Shown in pieces: positions 10,121 through 19,700 of a stretch of 64,000 nucleotides of DNA. Below the pieces are notes generated by a model. That model was not told where the DNA came from and did not search any database. It worked only from the letters and a program-made list of their open reading frames with translations. Source of the DNA: Brachypterus glaber (Eukaryota; Arthropoda; Insecta; Coleoptera; Kateretidae). The position numbers were made by a program, and so were the translations under genes. Every line of letters begins with the position of its first letter. The stretch's first letter is position 1. Location: NCBI GenBank assembly GCA_958510825.1, contig OY294048.1, positions 34,685,026 to 34,749,025 of the forward strand. The letters run 5' to 3'.

Positions 10121-10543
10121 TAATGATTGTGGACATAGTTTTGTACGATTCACGTAAGATAACAGTATTATCTCACTTATTTGATGACATGCGTCCATTA
10201 ATAATGTTTTTTTATCTTAAATAACTATTACCTCGCTAGATCTGGTCATTGTTTTTACAAGCGTCGCAAAATTACGAAGATCCTCAAAGGCTAAGCGTCT
10301 TAAATTCCTCATACCGTCAAGTACAAAAATTATTAGGTATAAAGTACAATAAAGACGAAGTTGAGAAGTGCAGGAAGAACGAAAGGGTGAAAAGATGAGT
10401 AGGGACAAAAGATTAAAATATAAAACCTTCATTATGGCCATTCCTCGTACCTGAATACGGGAAGAATATATAAAAAATGTTCACAGAAAAAAAAACGCTT
10501 AACCCAGTGACGGATATGTGCCAAAGCCAAAAACAGAACGGAG
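10121..10543. other. Spacer with no recognised feature
   Basis: Moderately AT-rich sequence between the mariner-type element and the dispersed repeat upstream of gene B. No coding signal was recognised. Confidence 0.35.
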
Positions 10544-10887
10544 AAGATAATAGTTATTTATGGTACTAGTGGGTAAAGTAAGATATTTCTCATGAGAAAA
10601 TTAACCTGCGAGGCGTCAGCCAAGCAGGTTAATTTTCGAGAGGGCAATACCGGTTTACCCATGAGTGCCATACAAGGTTTTATCCAATAAATAGCTTAGG
10701 AATTCATATTTTTATTAAAAATTTTAATGACAGATTCAAGAAAATAATTTGACAAGTGACAGTTGAGTGGGTAAAATAAATAATTATCCACTCAATAAAG
10801 TAAAAGCCACGCGGGGGTTATTATTGAGTTTATCTATTTAAAATAAAGCTGGTAATTGTCTTATTATCTGTATGTATTGGATAAAAG
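10544..10887 (+). repeat. ~340-bp dispersed repeat, copy 1, upstream of gene B
   Basis: Contains TGGGTAAAGTAAGATATT, AATTAACCTGCGAGGCGTCA and its inverted partner CAAGCAGGTTAATTTTCGAG (a hairpin), GGTTTACCCATGAGTGCC and a long tail. A direct-orientation copy about 95% identical lies at 58433-58770. Copy 1 ends 195 bp before the start codon of gene B, so it sits where a promoter is expected. No coding capacity; likely a non-autonomous element. Confidence 0.85.
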
Positions 10888-11081
10888 ATTTATAATAGGT
10901 ATAGTAACAAACTACTGCTTATTTCGTTCATGATTTTCCTTATGTTCTTAGTAGCTGGTTAGATTTTTATTGTGCGGTTAATCGTGACCTTAACACTAAC
11001 CTAATAAACTGATAAAGATAAATGAATACTGTTATCAATTTTTGTTAATGTTTTTATTATTATTCTAATAGCATAAACATA

Positions 11082-13031
11082 ATGTCTTTGAGTAGTGCAA
11101 ACCTACCTTCAGTTTACGAATACTATACTGAGGGAGGTATTTACAATGGTCTGAATGCAGATAAACCATATTTCACCTTAAATGACAAGAATATTTCAAT
11201 ATATTCTGGTGCTATGCACTATTTTAGAGTACCAAAACCGTATTGGAAAGATAGACTAAAAAGGCTGAGAGCTGCTGGCTTAAACGCCGTGGAAACATAT
11301 GTTCCCTGGAATCTACATGAACCAGAATCAGGCCGATATGATTTTGGTAATGGCGGATCAGACTGGCAGGAGTTCCTCGATCTAACAGAGTTTTTAAGAA
11401 CAGCGCAGGAAGAAGATTTATTAGCAATAGTACGACCAGGGCCTTTTATTTGTGCAGAGTTTGAGTTCGGTGGATTACCCAGTTGGTTATTACGTGATAA
11501 AGGTGTAAAAATTCGTACATCAGAAGCAACTTACATGAAATATGTTAGAAGATATTTTAATATGCTCTTACCTATATTAGCAATATTACAGTTTACTCGT
11601 GGAGGACCTATAATAGCTTTTCAAGTTGAAAATGAGTATGGTAGTACCCAAAGAAAAGGAAAGTTTGTTCCTGATAAACAGTATTTAATGGAATTAAGAC
11701 AGTTAATGTTAAATAACGGTATAGTTGAGTTATTAGTGACCGCAGATAGTCCGACTATGAGTGGTACCGCTGGAACGTTACCGGGCGTTTTATTTCAAAC
11801 GGCTAATTTTGGCGGAGCTCCTGAGCCGGACTTTAATAAACTCAAACAATTGCAACCTAATCGACCAATCATGGCCATGGAGTTTTGGACAGGATGGTTT
11901 GACCACTGGTCGGAAATGCACCACTTACGTAACGACAATGATTTTTATAATATGTACAGGAGAATTCTGCTATATCCTGCTTCTGTAAATATGTACATGA
12001 TGCATGGTGGTACCAATTTTGGCTTTATGAATGGAGCCAATTTGGATAACGGATTAACTGATAATTCTGGATATCAGCCTGATACTACCAGCTATGATTA
12101 TGATGCTCCAATCTCCGAAAATGGGGATTACACAATGAAGTACGTTTTAGTTAAAGAACTTTTATCAAAATTTAATCCTATAAAAACTAAAATTCCTCAA
12201 ACACCAGCTGTTTTAAAACGTATGGCTTATCCAACAATAAATTTAAATTACCAACTAGTATTAGATGAAATAATAGAACAAGGTCCAATAAGTTTGTTTA
12301 GTACAAACGTCATGGCTATGGAAATGTTACCGATAAACTATTATTCAGGTCAAAGTTACGGTTATATAGTGTATCGAAAGAGAAATTTAAATTTACCTAA
12401 AAATTCTATGTTAAAAATTGGAGGAAGAGTTTGTGACTCCGTTACGGTCATGCTAGACGGACTGCTAGTATCAAAACCACTAATGAAAAGCAGCGATTTA
12501 AATGGATTTGGATTTTATAGATTAAAAAACGGAAATATTACGTTAAACTCTGAGTATATAAGTAATGCTACATTAGACTTGGTAGTAGAAAATTGGGGTA
12601 GAAATAATTTTGGTGCTTTGGAACAGTTTAATCAATACAAAGGTTTATGGCAAAGCAGTGTTTATATAAACGACGATGAACTAAAAAACTGGGAGATAAT
12701 ACCACTAGAATTTAAAAAATCTTGGACTAACACACTTACAAACTGGCATAAACCATACTTTAGATGGGCACCAGGTCCATCATTATACAAATTTAACCTT
12801 TATGTAGATGATCCTAAAGATACCTACATTGATATGAGAGATTGGACTAAAGGAATTGTGATTATAAATGGTTTTGTATTGGGGAGATATTCCATAATTG
12901 GACCACAACAGACATTGTACCTTCCAGCACCATTTTTAACAAAGGGGAATAATGTTATAGTTGTTTTTGAACATTATATTCCATCAAACGTGTTAAAGTT
13001 TTCTGATAAGCATATATTTTTAACTAGATGA
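11082..13031 (+). CDS. Gene B: GH35 beta-galactosidase (GLB1-like), single exon
   Basis: 649 residues, intronless. GH35 enzymes release terminal beta-D-galactose by a retaining mechanism. The TIM barrel shows [15 protein letters not shown] (41-55), [11 protein letters not shown] (72-82), [20 protein letters not shown] (118-137), then [14 protein letters not shown] with the acid/base Glu185, and [13 protein letters not shown] with the nucleophile Glu267; GGTNFGFMNGAN and TTSYDYDAPISE follow. The C-terminal beta domains carry [39 protein letters not shown] and GPQQTLYLPAPFL. Length and motifs resemble animal GLB1-like-2/3 proteins. There is no signal peptide at this start; a six-codon frame MFLLLF lies just upstream at 11048, out of frame and stopped. 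Either the leader is in an unseen upstream exon or the protein has lost secretion. A dispersed repeat ends 195 bp upstream. Substrate (plant galactan, lactose, glycoconjugate) cannot be read from sequence. Confidence 0.95.
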   Translation: MSLSSANLPSVYEYYTEGGIYNGLNADKPYFTLNDKNISIYSGAMHYFRVPKPYWKDRLKRLRAAGLNAVETYVPWNLHEPESGRYDFGNGGSDWQEFLDLTEFLRTAQEEDLLAIVRPGPFICAEFEFGGLPSWLLRDKGVKIRTSEATYMKYVRRYFNMLLPILAILQFTRGGPIIAFQVENEYGSTQRKGKFVPDKQYLMELRQLMLNNGIVELLVTADSPTMSGTAGTLPGVLFQTANFGGAPEPDFNKLKQLQPNRPIMAMEFWTGWFDHWSEMHHLRNDNDFYNMYRRILLYPASVNMYMMHGGTNFGFMNGANLDNGLTDNSGYQPDTTSYDYDAPISENGDYTMKYVLVKELLSKFNPIKTKIPQTPAVLKRMAYPTINLNYQLVLDEIIEQGPISLFSTNVMAMEMLPINYYSGQSYGYIVYRKRNLNLPKNSMLKIGGRVCDSVTVMLDGLLVSKPLMKSSDLNGFGFYRLKNGNITLNSEYISNATLDLVVENWGRNNFGALEQFNQYKGLWQSSVYINDDELKNWEIIPLEFKKSWTNTLTNWHKPYFRWAPGPSLYKFNLYVDDPKDTYIDMRDWTKGIVIINGFVLGRYSIIGPQQTLYLPAPFLTKGNNVIVVFEHYIPSNVLKFSDKHIFLTR

Positions 13032-13440
13032 TAACAATTTTTCCAAAATATTTTAATTTATTTTAAAAATTAGTTCATAAATACAGGGTGTATCAGAACT
13101 CACATTAAAAAAATTACAGCAATAGAAAAACATTGAGCAAAATTTGAGTGGTGGGTGTATGTATGAAATTTTGAGATAAGAACGTTTTGTTTCCACCAAT
13201 CTCAGAATCTGTTACAATTACCTAAGTGGGTAAATTGCCCAATTGGTTTCTATGGAAACATACCACTAGCTAAAAGTATGCATTTAGAAAGTTTAAGTGT
13301 TATAATAATATTTGTAATAATAATATTTCCTACAGGATGCTTCTTGAAATTTATTTAGGGTTATTTGTAATAAACACTCGGAAATGAAGCAAATAAAAAC
13401 TTTATTGCATTACATAATCATGCCAACGTTTCACCTAATA

Positions 13441-14164
13441 CAGAGCGGTCCAAAAGTCACCCCCCCCCCCTCTTAACTTTTGAACCAGTTGAGATGTCGA
13501 CCTCAAATTTGGAACTTTTAAATAAAACAACTTAAACTATCTTTTAGCATATATTTAATAATTTTAGCTCTTAAAATGTGGGCAGGGGGGCATGGGGGCA
13601 CATTTTTTTAAATGGAAAGGGGGGTCTTGTAATACATCATTTTAAAGATTATAAAATTCTCCATTTAACTCCATATTTTTAAATTTAAAAAAAAATTAAA
13701 ATTTTGGATTTAAAATGGGGTTGAAAATGGGTATTAATGTCAAAATTCCTCTAAAAAAAACAAATAATTTTTTAAAATGCCTACTTTCATTATAAAAAAA
13801 TGTTAATTATACTTTTAAATTAATTTTAGTTGACATAAATAAAAATTTATAAAAAAAACTTAAAAAATCGAATGTTTTAGCACAAAAAATTGAAATATCA
13901 AAACCTTAAAAAACATATTTAAAAAATTTAAAAATAATAGTTTAAATAGAGAATTTTATAAGCTTTAAAATGATGTATCACACGACGCCCCTTTCCATTT
14001 AAAAAAATGTCCCCCATGCCCCCCTGCCCACATTTTAAGAGCTGAAAATATCAAATATAAGCCAAAAGATAGTTTAAGTTGTCTTATTTAAGAGTTCTAA
14101 ATTTGAAGTCGATATCTCAACTCGTTCAAAAGTTAAAAGGGGGGGTGACTTTTGGACCGCACTG
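13441..14164. mobile_element. Inner inverted-repeat element with TA target duplication
   Basis: Ends CAGAGCGGTCCAAAAGTCAC and GTGACTTTTGGACCGCACTG, flanked by TA at 13439-13440 and 14165-14166. Arms of about 240 bp include C/G runs and AAATGGAAAGGGG / CCCCTTTCCATTT. The intact right arm of the middle element shows the empty site CACCTAATATTTAGGC, confirming insertion with TA duplication. A partial relative is at 37914-38270. Non-autonomous mariner-type element by inference. Confidence 0.88.
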
Positions 14165-14313
14165 TATTTAGGCTTCTTCAGGGCTAAATTATTAAATATG
14201 CATTAAAACAAACAAATTAAACAAAAACATTACATCAACAAACAAAATACACTGGACATTTTTCAACAGGAGAATTCTCACTGTAGAACAATTAATTGAT
14301 ATTTAATAATTTA

Positions 14314-14350
14314 GCCCTGAAGAAGCCTAAATATTAGGTGAAACGTTGGC
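14314..14350 (+). ncRNA. Degenerate hammerhead-like core in the middle foldback arm
   Basis: Reads GCC, CTGAAGA, a helix AG-CCTAA-ATA-TTAGG-T, then GAA, ACGT, T, GGC. CTGAAGA fits the conserved CUGANGA box and GAAAC the second core box; GCC and GGC could form helix I. Helix III would be only the self-complementary ACGT, as in minimal hammerheads thought to work as dimers. The mirrored copy on the minus strand is interrupted by the inner element. Weaker than the 18-20 kb motifs; activity is uncertain. Confidence 0.4.
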
Positions 14351-14839
14351 ATGATTATGTAACGCAATAAAGTTTTTATTTGCTTCATTTCCGAGTGTTT
14401 ATCACAAATAACCTTAAATATTTGTAATAAATTATTATACACTTAACTAGTTTAGAAAATTATTACAATATACTTAAAAAATCCATAATTTTGCAGTACC
14501 CAATATATTATTATATTAATATTATATATTATTATATATTATTATATTAATATTAAAGTTTACTTATTAAAAAATATTTTTGACAAATTGTCATATGAAT
14601 AATTTCAACTTGACATTGGCAACAAACTTTCAAAATGCATACCTTTAGCTACTGGTATGTTTCCATAGAAACCAATTGGGTGATTTTACCCACTTTTATG
14701 GGTAATTGTAACAGCTTTTGGGGTTGGTGGAAACAAAACGTTCTTACCTCAAAATTTCATACATATACCACCCACTAAAATTTTGCTCAATTTTTGTCTA
14801 TTTGTAATTTTTTTAACGTGAGTTCTGATACACCCTGTA

Positions 14840-15144
14840 TTAAAAAAAATCATTAGAAAAGATAATAAAAGTTTATTAAATAGATAATAGGTTATTAATA
14901 AATAAGAGTTTTTCTCAGTTAAGGGATAGCAAAAGTGTCAGAAGACTTTTTTCTCAAACAAAGAAAATTAGTGATTAGGGATGAGAGTAAGGTTAAATGT
15001 AGTAAATTCTGTAAAGGGCCGCAATACTTTATTTTTAATTTATTTTATATTAAATTTTGTGATAAATTATAAGATGAATTTTTGTTTTTTCATTTCTTTC
15101 TTAATGCTGTCTTGGATTCATGTTTTTCAAAATTTTCTTTGTGC
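14840..15144. other. Spacer, no recognised feature
   Basis: AT-rich sequence between the nested elements and a dispersed repeat. Open frames here are short and low-complexity. Confidence 0.3.
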
Positions 15145-15335
15145 CTTTTCTTTTTTTTTTGTTGGCACATTTTTAGAAAGATCGAAGAAAAAATAAAATT
15201 TTGGACCACCCTAATGGCGCGGATTTTTTTTTTGAATTTTTTCCTTATTTTATTTGAAATCAGCTGCAGCGCTATCAAAAATAGTCGTATGCAAAAATTC
15301 AGAATTTTGTCCCTGTTTTTTTTCCTGGCACACTG
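15145..15335 (+). repeat. Dispersed repeat, uninterrupted copy (empty site for the 31.8-kb insertion)
   Basis: Contains GGCACATTTTTAGAAAGATC, AAAATAAAATTTTGGACCAC, CCTAATGGCGCGGATTT and AATTTTGTCCCTG. The same sequence is present at 31690-31765 plus 34397-34510, where it is split at CTAA by a 2.6-kb element. No coding capacity. Confidence 0.8.
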
Positions 15336-16777
15336 TGGAATATTTAGATTTTGCGGTTGATTCTGAGAGATGTTCCCCATTGCCAATCATGGCCAAAATT
15401 TACAGGCTTATTTTCTAACGCATTAAGAATCCTCAAAAATATTTTAAAAAATCTAATCTTTTTTTTTTGTTTTTTTTTTGTTATGTTGCATACATGTCAC
15501 GATAAGCATTTGGGCATCTTTTTAATACAAAAATAAAATGTTATCTTAATATACTTTAATTTAAAAAATAAAAGAAGTTAAAAAAAAAACAGTTTTTGTT
15601 GAAACACAGTGCAGCTGAACATGTTTCACAACTAATGTAAGTCTATCCTCCCCATTTAGAAATTTAAAGCAGACACGCTTTTCTATGCATCCAAAATGGG
15701 TAATAAGAACTTTCGTCTTCTCTATAGAAAGGTTATAACCTCTCTGGGTGGAATTAAACAAAAATGGGACAGCTTTTTTCTTTATGCTGTTTTTCAGTTT
15801 TAGCTTAGCGTTCCAACTTATTAAAAATAGTAGAATATTTGCTACTATCTATATGTTTTTCATATAAATTCTTATAAATAAACATCTGAAGATGTGAGAA
15901 AACAATATATTGTTCCATTTTATAAAAAGCATTCAAGCAAGAAAATATTTTTTTGAGTGTTGCATGTATGCACCGTTGCTCATTAAAGGGTTAACAGCAG
16001 CTCGTGGTTCAGTTGTAAATAGTTTTTCAGTACCTTAATTTGACTTTTTTGTCAAAAAAAATTATTATTTGTTAATTGGTTGGTAACTATGTTTCCACAT
16101 CAGATTTTATAAATAACATGAGCCCACATTTTCAAAATGGGCATTAAATGTTGCGTTTTAAATTGGCATAACTCGTAAAAAGGTGTGTTGAAAGACCTAC
16201 GTCAATAACCTTATTTGTGACTGTAGTCTAAATAAATACTTTATAATAAATAATACTCTTAGGATCATGATATCATGATATTCTTAAAATATTTTTTGAT
16301 ACATTTCTAACTAAAAGAGAAACTTGGTATATTCGGAGAAAGCTAAACAGACCTTTACTGGTTTGACATTCCCCCAGATTTTGTTTTATGTCTCCAGTGA
16401 GACTCTCCACTCATTTCTTAACAGAAAAGGTCACATTAAAGCATTTCAGTTTTTCTAGGTATAGATATCATATTAAGTTAAATTAATATTGTACTGAGAC
16501 AAAGTGCCTCCAACTAGGATCCGATGACTTTTTTATTTTTAAAGAGATTTTTTTCAGGAAAGCGTATTAATCGTATAGTTTTAACAAATTAGATCAATTT
16601 TTCGTAAAAAAAATGACGTTATACTTTTTCTTTATTTCTAACTGAGTTCCAAAAAGGAGGAGGTTATAAATTAGACTTGTGGCTTTCTTATTTATATAAT
16701 TATATTTATATTAATAATAACAAACCTTTATATAACAATATAAGTTAACAATAATTGTAATTATTTATTATTTACAA
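15336..16777. other. Intergenic region between genes B and D
   Basis: AT-rich with long T-runs. I see no gene. An AATAAA polyadenylation signal for gene D (minus strand) is at 16763-16768, ten bases beyond its stop codon. Confidence 0.45.
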
Positions 16778-19700
16778 CTAACTAGTTTGATAAATAGGTT
16801 TGTCAACAAAAATAACATCATTACCATTTCGAAAATGTTCAAAAAATAATATCTCATTTAGGCCGGTGGTCAATAAAGGAGCAGGTAAATATAAAGTTTG
16901 TTGAGGACCAATTATAGCATATTTTCCTAGGGCAAATCCATTCACAAAAACAGTACCCTTAGTCCAATTTTTAGTGTTAATATATGTATCTTTCGGAGTT
17001 TCATTAATATTTAAATAGGCTTTGTATAGACAAGGACCAGTTCTTGTAGCAGTAACCGTTTTCCATCCAGTAACATTTGTCAGAAATTTTTTTTGGAATT
17101 CGAGAGGAAATATTTTCCACTGAGTTAAAGCCTTATCATTAAGCATAATATCTCCCTGCCAGATGCCTTTAAACTGGTTATAATGTCCAACATTTACTCT
17201 ACCCCAATTCTCTACCAGAAAATCAATTGTAGCATTTTTTATTTCTTTATTATTTAATGCTAATGTAGAGTTATTTAATCTCCAATAACCAAATCCATTC
17301 AGATCATTTGATGTTTTTAAAAATGGAGTCCATAATAAGCCATTTATTATTACAAGTACAGTATCACAGATATGTCCTTCTATTTTCAAAATGCTGCTAG
17401 GTTGGAGATCGACACCTTCCTTTCTATAAACTATATATCCATAGCTTTGTCCTGAATTACCATTTATGGGCAAATTTTCCATAGAAATTGGTTTTTCATA
17501 TTTAACTGGGCTAACTTGTGTTAAAATATCATTAAGAGAGAGTTGGAAATTTAGGCTTATTTGAGGATAGGCTTCTGGTTCTATAACTTTAGGTGGCGTG
17601 GGTATTTTCGTTTTTATTTTATTGTATTTTACCAAAAGATCCTTTATAATTTGATATTTTTCTGTGTAATGGCCTGCTTCTGTTAAAGGTGCATTGTAGT
17701 CATAGCTGGTTGTGATCGGTTGAAATCCTAAAAACAATAGTATATTGTAATTCTAGACAGGAAAGTGGTTATTTTTTGAGTCGAGAAAAGATATGAACCA
17801 GCGAGACTTGTCGAGCCTGGCCACTTCTCAAGTCCCAGAAAACCAATTTACGGCGTGGATTACATACTTTTTTATCCTACACAAAAAAAAACAGTATAAA
17901 AAAATTAAAAATATTCAAGGTATAAAAAAGTTAGGAATTAGATGGAGTGACCCAATACGCATTGGCAGATATGTCAAGAAATTAATGACAAGTTCTTATC
18001 AAGTATTAGGACAGAAATTTTTAATTTTAAACAAAATTATAAAAATATTAATTTATTATTCCATCAAACTATTTTCTAATCATCGTACAGAGTGATATTG
18101 GTAGACTGAAAGTTTCGGGCTGCTGGACCTCTTCAGTACCAAGAGTCAACTCTGCACGCTGATTAAGAAAACGTTTTTAGACTTTACTCACAAAAATTAT
18201 AAAACACCTTTTATAGGTCCCAGAAAGACTACAAATAAATAAATAAAATAAATAAAATAAATAAAATAAATAAAATAAATAAAATAAATAAAATAAATAA
18301 AATAAATAAAATAAATAAAATAAATAAAATAAATAAAATAAATAAAATAAATAAAATAAATAAAATAAATAAAATAATTAAAATAAATAAAATAAATAAA
18401 ATAATAAAATAAATAAAATAAATAAAATAAATAAAATAAATAAAATAAATAAAATAAATAAAATAAATAAAATAAATAAAATAAATAAAATAAATAAAAT
18501 AAATAAAATAAATAAAATAAATAAAATAAATAAAATAAATAAAATAAATAAAATAAATAAAATAAATAAAATAAATAAAATAAATAAAATAAATAAAATA
18601 AATAAAATAAATAAAATAAATAAAATAAATAAAATAAATAAAATAAATAAAATAAATAAAATAAATAAAATAAATAAAATAAATAAAATAAATAAAATAA
18701 ATAAAATAAATAAAATAAATAAAATAAATAAAATAAATAAAATAAATAAAATAAATAAAATAAATAAAATAAATAAAATAAATAAAATAAATAAAATAAA
18801 TAAAATAAATAAAATAAATAAAATAAATAAAATAAATAAAATAAATAAAATAAATAAAATAAATAAAATAAATAAAATAAATAAAATAAATAAAACAAAT
18901 AAAACAAATAAAACAAATAAAACAAATAAAACAAATAAAACAAATAAAACAAATAAAACAAATAAAACAAATAAAATAAATAAAATAAATAAAATAAATA
19001 AAATAAATAAAATAAATAAAATAAATAAAATAAATAAAATAAATAAAATAAATAAAATAAATAAAATAAATAAAATAAATAAAATAAATAAAATAAATAA
19101 AATAAATAAAATAAATAAAATAAATAAAATAAATAAAATAAATAAAATAAATAAAATAAATAAAATAAATAAAATAAATAAAATAAATAAAATAAATAAA
19201 ATAAATAAAATAAATAAAATAAATAAAATAAATAAAATAAATAAAATAAATAAAATAAATAAAATAAATAAAATAAATAAAATAAATAAAATAAATAAAA
19301 TAAATAAAATAAATAAAATAAATAAAATAAATAAAATAAATAAAATAAATAAAATAAATAAAATAAATAAAATAAATAAAATAAATAAAATAAATAAAAT
19401 AAATAAAATAAATAAAATAAATAAAATAAATAAAATAAATAAAATAAATAAAATAAATAAAATAAATAAAATAAATAAAATAAATAAAATAAATAAAATA
19501 AATAAAATAAATAAAATAAATAAAATAAATAAAATAAATAAAATAAATAAAATAAATAAAATAAATAAAATAAATAAAATAAATAAAATAAATAAAATAA
19601 ATAAAATAAATAAAATAAATAAAATAAATAAAATAAATAAAATAAATAAAATAAATAAAATAAATAAAATAAATAAAATAAATAAAATAAATAAAATAAA

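Larger units (their letters stand above)
13357..14414. mobile_element. Middle inverted-repeat element of the nest, with degenerate hammerhead-like cores
   Basis: The arms run from GGTTATTTGTAATAAACACT, then CGGAAATGAAGCAAATAAAA, ATCATGCCAACGTTTCACCT and GGCTTCTTCAGGGCTAAATT; the right arm mirrors this with about 95% identity. Left arm: 13357-13440 plus 14165-14200, split by the inner element; right arm about 14300-14414. Each arm holds a CTGAAGA...GAAACGTT motif (see the separate entry). Confidence 0.85.
13082..14839. mobile_element. Outer inverted-repeat element of a three-level nest
   Basis: Ends TACAGGGTGTATCAGAACTC (13082) and GAGTTCTGATACACCCTGTA (14839). Arm similarity extends about 220 bp through CAAAATTT-(TA)GTGGGTG, GAACGTTTTGTTTCCACCAA, ACCAATTGG and TTTCCATAGAAACC blocks. 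No transposase is seen; it hosts two further elements. The TA at each end suggests mariner-like TA insertion. It begins 51 bp after the stop codon of gene B, so it may contribute to that gene's 3' end. Confidence 0.85.

Noticed and set aside
11224..11427. Minus-strand and other-frame open stretches within genes B, C and D
   Set aside because: They overlap strongly conserved GH35 coding sequence and show no domain of their own.
15880..15930. CATCTGAAGATG followed by GAGAAAAC as another hammerhead candidate
   Set aside because: No helix II can form between the boxes and no cleavage triplet or helix I partner is present.
17793..18095. 100-residue open frame in intron 3 of gene D
   Set aside because: No recognisable domain, and its end lies in a foldback arm; probably chance.
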